From contig CALZIJ010000009.1 in the NCBI GenBank assembly GCA_945787655.1, positions 67,588 through 105,436 on the forward strand: a DNA stretch of 37,849 bases, read 5' to 3'. The notes under the pieces are model-generated. The model saw only the letters and a program-made list of their open reading frames with translations. It was not told where the DNA came from and did no database searches. This DNA is from Nitrospiria bacterium (GTDB lineage Bacteria; Nitrospirota; Nitrospiria; SBBL01; JAADHI01). This document shows, piece by piece, positions 1-8,172 of this stretch (position 1 is its first letter; each line of letters begins with the position of its first letter). The position numbers and the translations under genes were made by a program.

Positions 1-125
1 CCCTTCCCTAGAGGGGCCTGACCGTATTATTTGACAAGTCGACTCCTTCATAGAAAATCACTTGATTTTCAGCGTAAATAACACTACTTTTCATAAAGAA
101 ATTGTATTTGGAACCCGATCCACTG

Positions 126-950
126 ATGAAAAACAACCTCTCGGTAAACGCACTTTCTTTTTCAAGAATGGAAACCCCTGTCCTGAAAGGGCTGGACTTT
201 TCCACCCAGCCAGGTGAGCGCATTGGGTTGATCGGCCCCAATGGCGCGGGAAAATCCACCCTGCTTAAACTATTAATCAAATTACTCACGCCGGATTCGG
301 GCCATATTACATTAAACGGGACACCCTACACCGCCTGGAGTCAAAAAGCATTGGCCCGAACCATCGCGTACCTTCCTCAAAATCCGGTTTTGGCTGATGG
401 CTTTAGCGCCTTGGAAGTGGTGATGATGGGGAGATATGCACGTCTGGGCCGCTTTGAAAGCATTTCAAAAAAAGATGAACAACTGGCTTGGGACGCGATG
501 TCAGAAACAGAGTCCGTCGACTTTGCCCACCGGCAATTTAATGCGCTCTCAGGCGGCGAACAACAGCGTGTCCTGCTCGCCCGCGCTTTGTCCCAGGAAG
601 CACAAATTTTGCTTTTGGATGAGCCGACCGCCAGTTTGGACCTACACCATCAGCTTCATTTTTTTAAACTGCTTCAGTCCATCGAAAAAACAGGCCGCAC
701 GGTACTACTGGCCATTCATGATCTGAATCTTGCTGCCCGCTACTGTAACCGACTCATTTTATTGCATCAGGGAAAACTGGTTTCAGACGGCACACCCGAA
801 ACCGTTTTAACATCAAAACACCTGCTTTCGGTTTATGGTATCTCCGCGGAAATTTCCCGGAATCAGCAAATCGACCGGCTTTCTGTCCTGCCGCTTTCTA
901 TTCACAATCAGACCCCTCATCACCCGAAAAAAGCCCCGCCGTATGCTTGA
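126..950 (+). CDS. ABC transporter ATP-binding protein, FecE/BtuD type (iron-siderophore, haem or cobalamin import)
   Basis: Cytoplasmic ATPase subunit that would power an inner-membrane importer for a metal chelate. Seen: Walker A GPNGAGKST at about residues 37-45, signature LSGGEQQR, Walker B ILLLDEPT followed by the switch His in AIHDLN. The length, 274 aa, is normal for FecE/BtuD. I chose the ATG at 126 because the family pattern starts there; an in-frame TTG at 102 would add 8 residues, and neither has a strong ribosome site. Permease and binding-protein genes would be expected upstream, but only about 100 bases precede it and no coding end could be recognised there. It overlaps exbB by 8 bases, so it is cotranscribed with the TonB system. 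Substrate cannot be read from the ATPase; nickel, iron or cobalamin are all possible. Confidence 0.9.
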   Translation: MKNNLSVNALSFSRMETPVLKGLDFSTQPGERIGLIGPNGAGKSTLLKLLIKLLTPDSGHITLNGTPYTAWSQKALARTIAYLPQNPVLADGFSALEVVMMGRYARLGRFESISKKDEQLAWDAMSETESVDFAHRQFNALSGGEQQRVLLARALSQEAQILLLDEPTASLDLHHQLHFFKLLQSIEKTGRTVLLAIHDLNLAARYCNRLILLHQGKLVSDGTPETVLTSKHLLSVYGISAEISRNQQIDRLSVLPLSIHNQTPHHPKKAPPYA

Positions 951-1644
951 ATTCTATCTCAAAGGGGGCTGGCTCATGCATCCCATCCTGCTCTGTTCTA
1001 TTATCATGTTGACCATTGTCATCGAGCGGACTGCCTATTTTCTCAGAATTCGTTCTGCGAATATTCCACACCACTTTGCCCTTATTGAACACGCTTTGTT
1101 AAAAAAGAATTTTAAAGAGACACAAGAGATTATCGAAGGGCTTTCGGGGCCAATCGCTCATATCCTTCACGTCGGACTCAAGACGCCGGAGGAGACCATC
1201 GAGGTCATCGAAGAAAACATGGCCATTGCAGGAGAACAAATGGCCAGGGAAGCCGCCAAGGGGGTTTCCCTCTTGGCCCTGATCCCCTCTGTTTCAACCC
1301 TGTTGGGACTCTTGGGTACGATTATTGGCTTGTCTTTGGCCTTTAAAAAAGTAGCAGGCTTTGAAGGACAAGTGTCACCGGTGTTATTGGCTTCAGGGAT
1401 CTGGGTCTCCTTGATCACGACGGTCGCCGGCCTGTCCGTCGCCATTTCTGGACTCATTGCCCACCACTTTATTCAAAACCGGGTGTCCCGCTTAACCTTT
1501 GAAATTGAACACTTCGGAAGCCGCTTATTACTCTTGCTGAAAAAAACAAAACCATACGATCAATCCACTAAAAAAACGGCCCCTTTAAATCCGGAATACG
1601 AGACCTCTGATTTTAACTTGATCTCCCCGGAAAGAAACCCCTGA
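943..1644 (+). CDS. exbB: ExbB/TolQ/MotA-family proton channel subunit
   Basis: Inner-membrane subunit of the ExbB-ExbD motor that uses proton-motive force to energise TonB. The protein is 233 aa, with an N-terminal membrane helix around residues 12-30 and two more in the conserved MotA/TolQ/ExbB region: SLLALIPSVSTLLGLLGTI, then a Gly/Ala-rich helix beginning ASGIWVSLITTVAGL. The GLLGTIIGL segment is the family hallmark. The ATG at 943 overlaps the end of the ABC gene (ATGCTTGA); an earlier in-frame start at 835 would lie deep inside that gene and has no family similarity. The C-terminal 30 residues are polar and not conserved. It abuts exbD through a TGATG overlap. TolQ is the alternative reading, but the tonB neighbour favours ExbB. 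Confidence 0.93.
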   Translation: MLEFYLKGGWLMHPILLCSIIMLTIVIERTAYFLRIRSANIPHHFALIEHALLKKNFKETQEIIEGLSGPIAHILHVGLKTPEETIEVIEENMAIAGEQMAREAAKGVSLLALIPSVSTLLGLLGTIIGLSLAFKKVAGFEGQVSPVLLASGIWVSLITTVAGLSVAISGLIAHHFIQNRVSRLTFEIEHFGSRLLLLLKKTKPYDQSTKKTAPLNPEYETSDFNLISPERNP

Positions 1645-2069
1645 TGTTACGGATTAAAACCACACATTTAACAACTGAATCCTCCCCCGGTATCAACCTG
1701 ACCCCCATGCTTGACGTGGTTTTTTTAATACTCATCTTTTTTTTACTCACTTCGGTAATTTCGGTAAAACCCGTGCTTGACCTTAATCTCCCTCAAGCCG
1801 GGTCCGCCCGCAGTGTTCCTGATAAACAAGAACTCCAGATCGTCATTTATAAAAACGGGAACCTTGAACTGGAGGGAGAGACGGTTTCCCTCAGCAATCT
1901 CGAAAAACGCCTGCGCGAAAACACCACACAAGCACCGGGAAAATCCCTCCGGGTTTCAGCAGACGAAGCGGCCCCTTTTGGGAAATTCATCAAAGTGCTG
2001 GACATCGTGCAGAAACTCAAACTTGACCATCTCGAAATCGTGACCCACCCACCCGAAGAGAAGCCATGA
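1644..2069 (+). CDS. exbD: ExbD/TolR-family biopolymer transport protein
   Basis: Partner of ExbB in the proton-driven motor. The protein is 141 aa with a single membrane helix near residues 20-42. The conserved LTPMLDVVFLILIFFLLTS segment places the essential proton-carrying Asp at residue 24, equivalent to Asp25 in E. coli ExbD. The periplasmic remainder, about 95 residues, has the usual two-stranded/helix composition including LRVSADEAAPFGKFIKVLD. Its start overlaps the exbB stop by one base and its stop overlaps the tonB start by four (ATGA), so translation is coupled. The helix is encoded through T-rich runs (T7 and T8 near 1721-1747), ordinary for hydrophobic codons. Confidence 0.94.
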   Translation: MLRIKTTHLTTESSPGINLTPMLDVVFLILIFFLLTSVISVKPVLDLNLPQAGSARSVPDKQELQIVIYKNGNLELEGETVSLSNLEKRLRENTTQAPGKSLRVSADEAAPFGKFIKVLDIVQKLKLDHLEIVTHPPEEKP

Positions 2070-2842
2070 CGCCGCATTTTTTTTCGTTTATTCTGGCTGT
2101 ATCTCTCCACCTTCTCTTACTGATTTCACCCATGAATTCAGAGAATAAGGTGTCATTTCAGAGCATTTCGGCCAGCCCCATTACCGTCAAAATAACGCAA
2201 AAGTCTCCTGAACCAATACCATCTGTATTCAAAACACCTCCGCCGGTCCTTCCCCATAAAATATCTCTCCCGCCGTCCGACTCGGAAATCCGGCGAAATA
2301 CCCGGCCAATCAAGAAAAAAACGCCGCCTCCCCGACCGGAAAAAGTGGAAAAACCTGAACCAGCGTTTCCAATTCAACCCCCGATAACAGATCCCGCCCC
2401 GCTGGTGAAAACCGCACCGGAAAGAGTCAAACCACCCCGCGTAAAAACCCCTTTGAAAAATGCGGATCACATTATTCAGACAAAACCCATTCAAACCGAG
2501 ACCGAACCCTCCCCTGAGCCGCCATCTGTCCACACCGCACTGCCTTCCCCTGCTTTGAAAAACCTGGCCCCGGATGAAAACATTCGTATCGAATCAGTCC
2601 AACCTCCCGCCTACCCCATTGCGGCCCGAAGACAACGGCGGGAAGGCCAGGTGCAATTAAAAATCCGGGTGCTTGAAGATGGGGAAGTCGGTCATGTGGA
2701 AATTTATCAATCTTCGGGTTGGGAAGATTTTGACGCGGCGGCGCTGCATGCCGTTTCAAATTGGCGCTTTAAACCCGCCATCCGAAATGGACTGCCCATA
2801 CAGCAAACGGCCATCTTTCCGGTCCATTTTAATCTGAAATAA
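2066..2842 (+). CDS. tonB: TonB family energy transducer
   Basis: Periplasm-spanning protein that transmits ExbBD energy to outer-membrane receptors. At 258 aa it shows an N-terminal membrane anchor with the conserved His (H15 in AVSLHLLLL). A long Pro/Lys/Glu-rich linker runs over about residues 45-175. The C-terminal TonB domain begins at PPAYPIAARRQRREG and contains the family pattern SGWEDFDAAALHAVSNWRFKPA. The start at 2066 is preceded by GAAGAGAAG, a fair ribosome site, and overlaps the exbD stop. No TonB-dependent receptor is visible in the window, so the receptor served is unknown. Confidence 0.94.
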   Translation: MTPHFFSFILAVSLHLLLLISPMNSENKVSFQSISASPITVKITQKSPEPIPSVFKTPPPVLPHKISLPPSDSEIRRNTRPIKKKTPPPRPEKVEKPEPAFPIQPPITDPAPLVKTAPERVKPPRVKTPLKNADHIIQTKPIQTETEPSPEPPSVHTALPSPALKNLAPDENIRIESVQPPAYPIAARRQRREGQVQLKIRVLEDGEVGHVEIYQSSGWEDFDAAALHAVSNWRFKPAIRNGLPIQQTAIFPVHFNLK

Positions 2843-2894
2843 GAAAAACCAACAGCCCGCAGGAGTTCGAGGAAACTTATGATAAAATGCCTCC

Positions 2895-3158
2895 ATGCGG
2901 ATGTTTCTGATCAATTTCCTGATTGGCCTGCTTGTGGCGACGATTGCCCACAGCAAGGGGCATTCCTTTATAAAATGGTGGATCAATGGCGTCATCCTCG
3001 GCCCGTTTGCATTGATTTACAGCATTTTTATGCCAAGAAGGAAACCCCTTCATACTGAGCAAGCCCGCATTCAATGTCCCCACTGTAAAAAAATGGTCGA
3101 AGCTTCGGCAACACAGTGCCCGCATTGTGAAAAGAAGATTGATATTGTTGATATTTAG
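2895..3158 (+). CDS. Small membrane protein with C-terminal zinc ribbon, function unknown
   Basis: An 87-residue protein with two hydrophobic segments (about residues 4-18 and 28-46) followed by a zinc-ribbon signature CPHCKKM...CPHCEKK, with cysteines at 61, 64, 75 and 78. Such one-domain zinc-ribbon membrane proteins are common and uncharacterised; the ribbon would face the cytoplasm or periplasm depending on topology. The start is uncertain: an in-frame stop lies just upstream at 2883, so only the ATGs at 2895 and 2901 are available, and neither has a clear ribosome site. Its stop overlaps that of the convergent larC by four bases. It lies 52 bases after tonB and may be the last gene of that operon. 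Confidence 0.7.
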   Translation: MRMFLINFLIGLLVATIAHSKGHSFIKWWINGVILGPFALIYSIFMPRRKPLHTEQARIQCPHCKKMVEASATQCPHCEKKIDIVDI

Positions 3159-3895
3159 GAAAAACTGTGGGGAGTCCCTAGCGCAAAGATCGCCCCATTG
3201 GGAAGGTTTTTCAAGACCCTCGTCCCGTAAACCCTTTTGACCTCATGAATCACCATTTTGGGCCATGCCCCATATTCAGTCTTAAACGCGCCCAATAATG
3301 CCATCGCCGTCGGAGTGACCGTTTCTCCATTCGAATCCACGCCATAAACCGGCACGTCCTTTAATAATTCCAACACAGCCGGAGCTGGAGTGGAAAGCAG
3401 GCCGTGTGCACAACGCACCGTCCCGTCACCTATCGGGATCGGACTGCAAATAAACCGGGAGGGTGCAATATAGTCAAACAACATACTGGAGAGGCAAATA
3501 TCCAATATACTGTCCAAGGCCCCAACTTCATGAAACTCCACCTCTTCTAATGAGATCTGATGAACGGCACTCTCAACCTCTGCCAGGCGAGAGAAAGCGG
3601 TCGATGCAAATTGTTTGGCCATGGGGGTCATTTGACTGTTTTGAATCATTTTCTGGATTTCACCATGGGATCGATGCAAAACCTGTGTCTCTAGCGAAAC
3701 CCGCGCCCGCCAACCCGCAATACGATTCACCGAAGTCTTTTCAAGAAATAAACATTCTTTTAAATCAGGGATTCCGATTTGAGTGATCAACCGGGACAGG
3801 GCATCTTGCTCCAAACCGGAAAGCGCCGCCAAACCCGTCAGGAGCATGTCGCCACTGATCCCTGAAGGCGTTCTCAATGTGAGAATTTTAGGCAT
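3155..3895 (-). CDS. larC: LarC-like nickel-insertion protein, N-terminal domain only
   Basis: LarC is the CTP-dependent enzyme that inserts nickel into the pincer nucleotide to finish the LarA cofactor. Seen: SGISGDM near the N-terminus, EFHEVGALDSILDI, the GDGTVRCAHGLLSTPAPAV segment, and ETVTPTAMALL; all are LarC hallmarks. The protein is 246 aa, against roughly 400 for full LarC. It stops at the LPNGAIFALG region, where the first domain (LarC1) normally ends, and no LarC2 sequence follows in any frame because a convergent gene occupies the space. The ATG at 3895 overlaps the larB stop by 8 bases; an upstream start would lie deeper inside larB. Last gene of the minus-strand run. LarC2 is the part known to bind CTP, so activity without it is uncertain. 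Confidence 0.88.
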   Translation of the reverse strand: MPKILTLRTPSGISGDMLLTGLAALSGLEQDALSRLITQIGIPDLKECLFLEKTSVNRIAGWRARVSLETQVLHRSHGEIQKMIQNSQMTPMAKQFASTAFSRLAEVESAVHQISLEEVEFHEVGALDSILDICLSSMLFDYIAPSRFICSPIPIGDGTVRCAHGLLSTPAPAVLELLKDVPVYGVDSNGETVTPTAMALLGAFKTEYGAWPKMVIHEVKRVYGTRVLKNLPNGAIFALGTPHSFS

Positions 3896-4553
3896 CTGCT
3901 TTTGAATTGAGCGCCCGAATAATCCGGGATGCCGCACAAGCCGCCCCATATCCGTTGTCAATATTCATCACTGTGACCCCGGACGCACAACTGGAAAGGA
4001 TTGCATTTAATGCCGTCTCTCCCTTTCGAGCCCGGCCATAACCCACTGAAGTCGGCACCGCGATGATCGGTCTGGGCGTCAAGCCGCCTAACACGGACAC
4101 CAAAGCCGCATCCATTCCGGCGATCACAATCAGCACGTCATGCGTATTAATTTCGTCAAGACGTTTTTCAAGCCGCCACAAGGCAGCCACGCCGATATCA
4201 TCAAATGCCGTATGTGCTATTCCCATATGGATCAAGGTCCGCGCGGCCTCCATCGCCACAGGAATATCGGATGTTCCGGCCGTCACCACAGCAATACGGC
4301 CGGATTGAAGTGGAGGGAAAACGCCATTTAAAAAAGCCGTTTTGGATTCGATGTGAAAATCAAGCCGGCCAGCCGCAGCCGGATCGAGCGCATGGTACTT
4401 TTCAGGCGTCATCCGGGTAAACAAGACGGGAGCGTTTTGGTCTGAGAGTTCGATAATCAAACGGTTCAGTATCTCGATTGATTTCCCTGCACAAAATACG
4501 GCTTCCGAGATCCCGATTCTCGCATACCGGGCATGATCATAAATCACGCTCAT
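3888..4553 (-). CDS. larB: LarB, pyridinium-3,5-biscarboxylic acid mononucleotide synthase
   Basis: First enzyme of nickel-pincer nucleotide synthesis; it carboxylates and hydrolyses nicotinic acid adenine dinucleotide. The C-terminal PurE-like half is clear: VVTAGTSDIPVA, FDDIGVAALWRL, IAGMDAALVSVLGG, VPTSVGYG, and SSCASGVTVMNIDNGYGAA, with Cys189 at the position of the catalytic Cys known from Lactobacillus LarB. At 221 aa it is about 25-30 residues shorter at the N-terminus than most LarB proteins and begins directly at the DHARYARIGISEAVF segment. The ATG overlaps the larE stop (ATGA), indicating translational coupling. PurE (AIR carboxylase) is excluded by the LarB-specific N-terminal segment and by the lar neighbours. 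Confidence 0.93.
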   Translation of the reverse strand: MSVIYDHARYARIGISEAVFCAGKSIEILNRLIIELSDQNAPVLFTRMTPEKYHALDPAAAGRLDFHIESKTAFLNGVFPPLQSGRIAVVTAGTSDIPVAMEAARTLIHMGIAHTAFDDIGVAALWRLEKRLDEINTHDVLIVIAGMDAALVSVLGGLTPRPIIAVPTSVGYGRARKGETALNAILSSCASGVTVMNIDNGYGAACAASRIIRALNSKADA

Positions 4554-5377
4554 TGCACGGCCTTTTTAAAAGCGCGCCCGGGACGATAGGCTGAGGGATC
4601 AAGCGCCACCGTCCTCACAAACGGATGCGCTTTTTTTATTTTCGACTTCAGGGCATCAAGCAGTCCTGCATTAAACTTCCCTCGGTCGGAAGAGAGGACT
4701 TCGATTTTCATATGATCCTCATCCAGCCGGCATCGCACCATTTTTAAGGACAAATGTTTTTGTAATGTGGTTTCTGAAAAATGAACGGCTTCAAGCCGTT
4801 CAGGCGTAACCCGTGTGCCGGTATAAAGGCGACTGGAAAGGCAAGGGGATGCGGGCAATTCGGAAAAAGGTAAGCCTAAATGCCGGGCACAGCGTCGAAT
4901 ATCGTCTTTTCCCATGCCCGCCTCGACATAAGGGTGGCGCACTTCAAAATCCTCCGCGGCAATCAATCCGGGACGGTATTCGGAAAGATCATCACAGTTT
5001 GTGCCACTCATTAAAGTAAATGGCGCTTCCTGTTTCGTTGAAAGGGTTCGGGACAATCGGGACATGGCCTGGTACAGATGGCTTTTGCAAAAAAAACAGC
5101 GATTGACCGGATTACTCAGATAATCTTCATCAAAAAACTCTTCGGCTTTTAAAAGATGAAGCAGCCATCCTTCTTTTTGAGCAAAGGCCTTGACCCTTTC
5201 TGTCGCTTCAGGCGGGACAGAAGGGCCGATAGAATGGGCAATATGACAACGCGAGCCTAAAATACGGTGGGCCACCACCGCGAGCAAAAGGCTGTCAATC
5301 CCGCCGCTGCAGGCGATAATGACCGGGCCTGCTGTTGAAAGCGTCCTTTGGAGCCCTGGATGATTACCTTTCAACAT
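4550..5377 (-). CDS. larE: LarE, ATP-dependent sacrificial sulfur transferase
   Basis: Adenylates and sulfurates the two carboxylates of the LarB product to give the thioacid pincer. A PP-loop ATP pyrophosphatase motif CSGGIDS lies at about residues 23-29, followed by NRCFFCKSHLY (Cys94, Cys97), SGTNCDDLSEYRPG and LPASPCLSSRLYTGTRVT. Cys179 in the SPCLSSR segment matches the sulfur-donating Cys176 of Lactobacillus LarE, so a sacrificial mechanism is likely. The protein is 275 aa, typical for the family. It follows the large secreted heparinase-like gene by 29 bases on the same strand and overlaps larB by four bases. With larB and larC it makes the cofactor used by LarA-family enzymes; a candidate user is encoded at 30423-31679. 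Confidence 0.93.
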   Translation of the reverse strand: MLKGNHPGLQRTLSTAGPVIIACSGGIDSLLLAVVAHRILGSRCHIAHSIGPSVPPEATERVKAFAQKEGWLLHLLKAEEFFDEDYLSNPVNRCFFCKSHLYQAMSRLSRTLSTKQEAPFTLMSGTNCDDLSEYRPGLIAAEDFEVRHPYVEAGMGKDDIRRCARHLGLPFSELPASPCLSSRLYTGTRVTPERLEAVHFSETTLQKHLSLKMVRCRLDEDHMKIEVLSSDRGKFNAGLLDALKSKIKKAHPFVRTVALDPSAYRPGRAFKKAVQ

Positions 5378-5406
5378 GAATTCAAAAAACCACCTTTAAA
5401 ACCGAC

Positions 5407-8172
5407 TCAATTAACGCTCAAGCCTGTGGGTGGGTCCGGCGGCAGATCAGGCGGTAAATCCCCGGCGCGAACCACTTGAAAAGTGGCGCCGCCCAATGCG
5501 TTAAAGAACAAAACGCCGCTGCCCGATGCCGCAGTGATGTTACTTAAAATTTTTGACCCGCCTCTGTAGATATCATACAAACCTGGAGTAATGTCCACGA
5601 GCAGATGTCTTCCGGTTTTGGACGAAGAATAACTCGTACTGTAGGTCGCTGAGGTGACTGAAGCGCCGCTTGTGCTGTTTGAAAACATAACCACCCTTGG
5701 CACAGTCGCATCATTGATTTGCGTCCCCACCATGGTGTCTCCGTCGATTCTGGTTGTGGGCGTCATTGAGGCGAGTGTTCCCGAATCGCCGAATTGCATG
5801 ACATTTAGAAAATGGTCATATTGCTGGCCGGTTGTACTTTGGATTTGCATGGTATAGGTTCCGCGGTAATATTTCTCCCAATCGGCCAATGTTTTTGTCA
5901 GCATCAGACGGCCCCGCATATCTTCCCAATAATGTCCCGAGCCACCGGTTTTGTTAATTTGAAAGCTTTGTGGCAACAGTGTTTTATTGAACAGGCGCCC
6001 GTGGGCAGTATTACCGCTCCATGACGCATTGAGCTCAATAATATTATTGTTCGTAGGGCTGCTATCCGTTCTGACCCATCGTCCACCACCGCTGTCAGGA
6101 TCGTCCGGGTAATCCTGAGCACTCATACTGATTTCACTTCCGGCACTGTTTTTCAGCTTTGGGGGATCGTACTGGACTTGAAGCAACCAGTATTTTGTCG
6201 TATCACTGACATTCGGGGTATTCAGCCGGTCAAAAACCACTACATATTCGTCATTGGTGCCGCCCGCCGAACGAAGATAGGCAAACTGTCTTTTTGCGTA
6301 ATCGACTTTTGAATTACTCCAGGCATTGGAATAATCGTAATCCACATAGTCATACTGCGTGCCGTTCAAGTCGGATTTCAGAATGGTCCCGGAATGATTG
6401 TCCCCATTAATTTGATAGGTGGCAGAAGTGTGGTCCAGCTCGTACTGCTTGAAATTATTTCTAAACTCGGCGTAATATTGATCCCCGGGTTCGAGATCAA
6501 TTTCAGCCTGACTCCGTACCGCCATGACATTGTACCAGGGATTCGTGTCTGTTTTTTTGCTGCCTGAGCCGGAAAAACCTTTCTTGATGTTGCGGTTTGT
6601 CGTCAAATGACCGTATTTGTAGATTTCAAACGCGCCGAATGTCTTGTGATTATGTCCCCCGCTTCCATTAAACCAGGTCGGTGCTTCAAACCGAACCACC
6701 GTGGCGTCGGGATCATCAAAAGCCGAAAGAAAATAATGCCGTCCGTTCCCGAGATTTGTCGACAAAGGGAGGTTTAAGGTCATCGGGCTTTTCGACGTCA
6801 CATTGTCGTGCCGATCGGTAAAAATCATCTCGAACAACAGCCATCTTTGCTGGATGTTGGACCCGCTTGTTGGCGAGTCACTTCCGTTCAACCAATTACT
6901 GTCATCACGAATCCACTTAAATAAAGACGCTAAATCATCGGAATCACTTTGATTACCGCGGGATAAAAAATGGATCGTGGGATTCATAATCATCCGCGTC
7001 ACTCTCCCAAAATCTCTTTTGTAATCCCAGGCCGGCTCCTTGGCTGAAGAATCCTGCGACTGGAACCACCGCAACTCGTCATCCTCTACAAATTTCCGGG
7101 GATTAACGGAATATAAAAAATAGAGCGGCACGTATTTCATCCAACCTGTTTGCTCGTAGTAATTCACATTAAGTGCCGTACTCATCGCGGGTAAAAAATC
7201 TGCCACTTTCTTGTAAGAAATTTGTTGGTACCCGATGCCTTCAACCGTTGAAATCCCATCGGTAAAGAACCTGTTATGCAGGGCAACAAAACCATCGATC
7301 CAATTCCTTTTTAGCAATCCCATTAATGTATCCAGGGTATCTGAGTAGGTGCTTGAACCGCTGTCATCCACATCATCCCCATACAAACCCAATACGGCCA
7401 TTCCATTTTGATAAGTCCCGTATGACTGCTCTGTAAACGGATTATCCGTCGTTCCGGCATATTTATTGTCATAGGCATTCTTGGTCGCACGGATGAAATC
7501 CTGCCGGTCCGATTTCGTGACTTTGCTAAACACCCAATCATTCACAACGGCAAGGGCCATGTTTTTTGGCCCATCGTGGCCTGTTCCGCCATAATCATAG
7601 GTATAGAAATCGAGCCAGTCATGTTTACTTGTGGTCGTTGAACTGACCGCATTAAGACGCGCGGCAATATGACGGGCATATTCCACTGCCTTGTCGCCGT
7701 ATTCATTGGTCGTATGCGCCGGAGTAATGCTTAAATTATAGGGGGAGAGTTTCAGGGCATCCACATCAACAATGTATAAAAAAGCGGCATTCATTGCATT
7801 TCGTGAAGCGTCTTGCCCCAGTGTCGAGGTAACAGACTTGCTCCATTGATCATCCATTTCTGCAATTAAATCCTTAAACCGGGCCAAATACGTCGCATCT
7901 GTTGTTAATTTCTGACGAATTTCTGTCACGGTCATTCCCATCGCACCCGGATTAGATGCCTTGTAGGACTCAGAAATCAGATAGACTCTCGGATGGACGC
8001 CTTCGGCGATGGGAGAACCCGCAGGGGGTGTCCAGGCCCAGCCCCATGAAGGGAGCATCATCAATAAAATAATAGCGCCACAAAAAAAACGAACGAAATT
8101 GGATGATAAATACAGATAAACACGATTTATAATCATTCCAGGAATGCCATGTTTTATTAAAATAGAATACAT
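5407..8172 (-). CDS. Large secreted heparinase II/III-like polysaccharide lyase
   Basis: A 921-residue exported protein with an N-terminal hydrophobic signal (about residues 26-46, FFCGAIILLMMLPSWGWA, then AWTPPAG). The N-terminal half begins with the EGVHPRVYL segment typical of heparinase-II-type alpha/alpha-toroid lyases. Around the middle is a catalytic-type His cluster, GGHNHKTFGAFEIYKYG, leading into the beta-sandwich region. Likely role: cleavage of an acidic polysaccharide in periplasm or outside. The ATG at 8172 has a good ribosome site (AGAGGGA, 5 bases upstream); an internal ATG at 8136 is possible. The C-terminus ends in a proline linker PPDLPPDPPTGLSVN, which looks like the first residues of a fibronectin type III domain cut off by the stop. 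Exact substrate unknown; heparinase-fold assignment is by motif only. Confidence 0.78.
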   Translation of the reverse strand: MYSILIKHGIPGMIINRVYLYLSSNFVRFFCGAIILLMMLPSWGWAWTPPAGSPIAEGVHPRVYLISESYKASNPGAMGMTVTEIRQKLTTDATYLARFKDLIAEMDDQWSKSVTSTLGQDASRNAMNAAFLYIVDVDALKLSPYNLSITPAHTTNEYGDKAVEYARHIAARLNAVSSTTTSKHDWLDFYTYDYGGTGHDGPKNMALAVVNDWVFSKVTKSDRQDFIRATKNAYDNKYAGTTDNPFTEQSYGTYQNGMAVLGLYGDDVDDSGSSTYSDTLDTLMGLLKRNWIDGFVALHNRFFTDGISTVEGIGYQQISYKKVADFLPAMSTALNVNYYEQTGWMKYVPLYFLYSVNPRKFVEDDELRWFQSQDSSAKEPAWDYKRDFGRVTRMIMNPTIHFLSRGNQSDSDDLASLFKWIRDDSNWLNGSDSPTSGSNIQQRWLLFEMIFTDRHDNVTSKSPMTLNLPLSTNLGNGRHYFLSAFDDPDATVVRFEAPTWFNGSGGHNHKTFGAFEIYKYGHLTTNRNIKKGFSGSGSKKTDTNPWYNVMAVRSQAEIDLEPGDQYYAEFRNNFKQYELDHTSATYQINGDNHSGTILKSDLNGTQYDYVDYDYSNAWSNSKVDYAKRQFAYLRSAGGTNDEYVVVFDRLNTPNVSDTTKYWLLQVQYDPPKLKNSAGSEISMSAQDYPDDPDSGGGRWVRTDSSPTNNNIIELNASWSGNTAHGRLFNKTLLPQSFQINKTGGSGHYWEDMRGRLMLTKTLADWEKYYRGTYTMQIQSTTGQQYDHFLNVMQFGDSGTLASMTPTTRIDGDTMVGTQINDATVPRVVMFSNSTSGASVTSATYSTSYSSSKTGRHLLVDITPGLYDIYRGGSKILSNITAASGSGVLFFNALGGATFQVVRAGDLPPDLPPDPPTGLSVN

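Noticed and set aside
31-59. TTGACA at 31-36 as a promoter for the ABC operon
   Set aside because: No good -10 box at suitable spacing; the gene is probably internal to a longer operon beginning off the window.
1721-1747. T7 and T8 runs in exbD as a phase-variable slippery tract
   Set aside because: They encode the conserved hydrophobic helix and are short; nothing suggests switching.
2879-3052. A 57-codon plus-strand frame starting at an ATG with a good GAGG ribosome site, overlapping the zinc-ribbon gene
   Set aside because: Its translation shows no recognisable pattern, whereas the overlapping frame has membrane helices and a clear four-Cys ribbon. The ribosome site remains unexplained.
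2860-3160. A LarC2 domain reached by programmed frameshift after larC
   Set aside because: The minus-strand frames here have no LarC2-like sequence; the 82-residue frame is a shadow of the zinc-ribbon gene.
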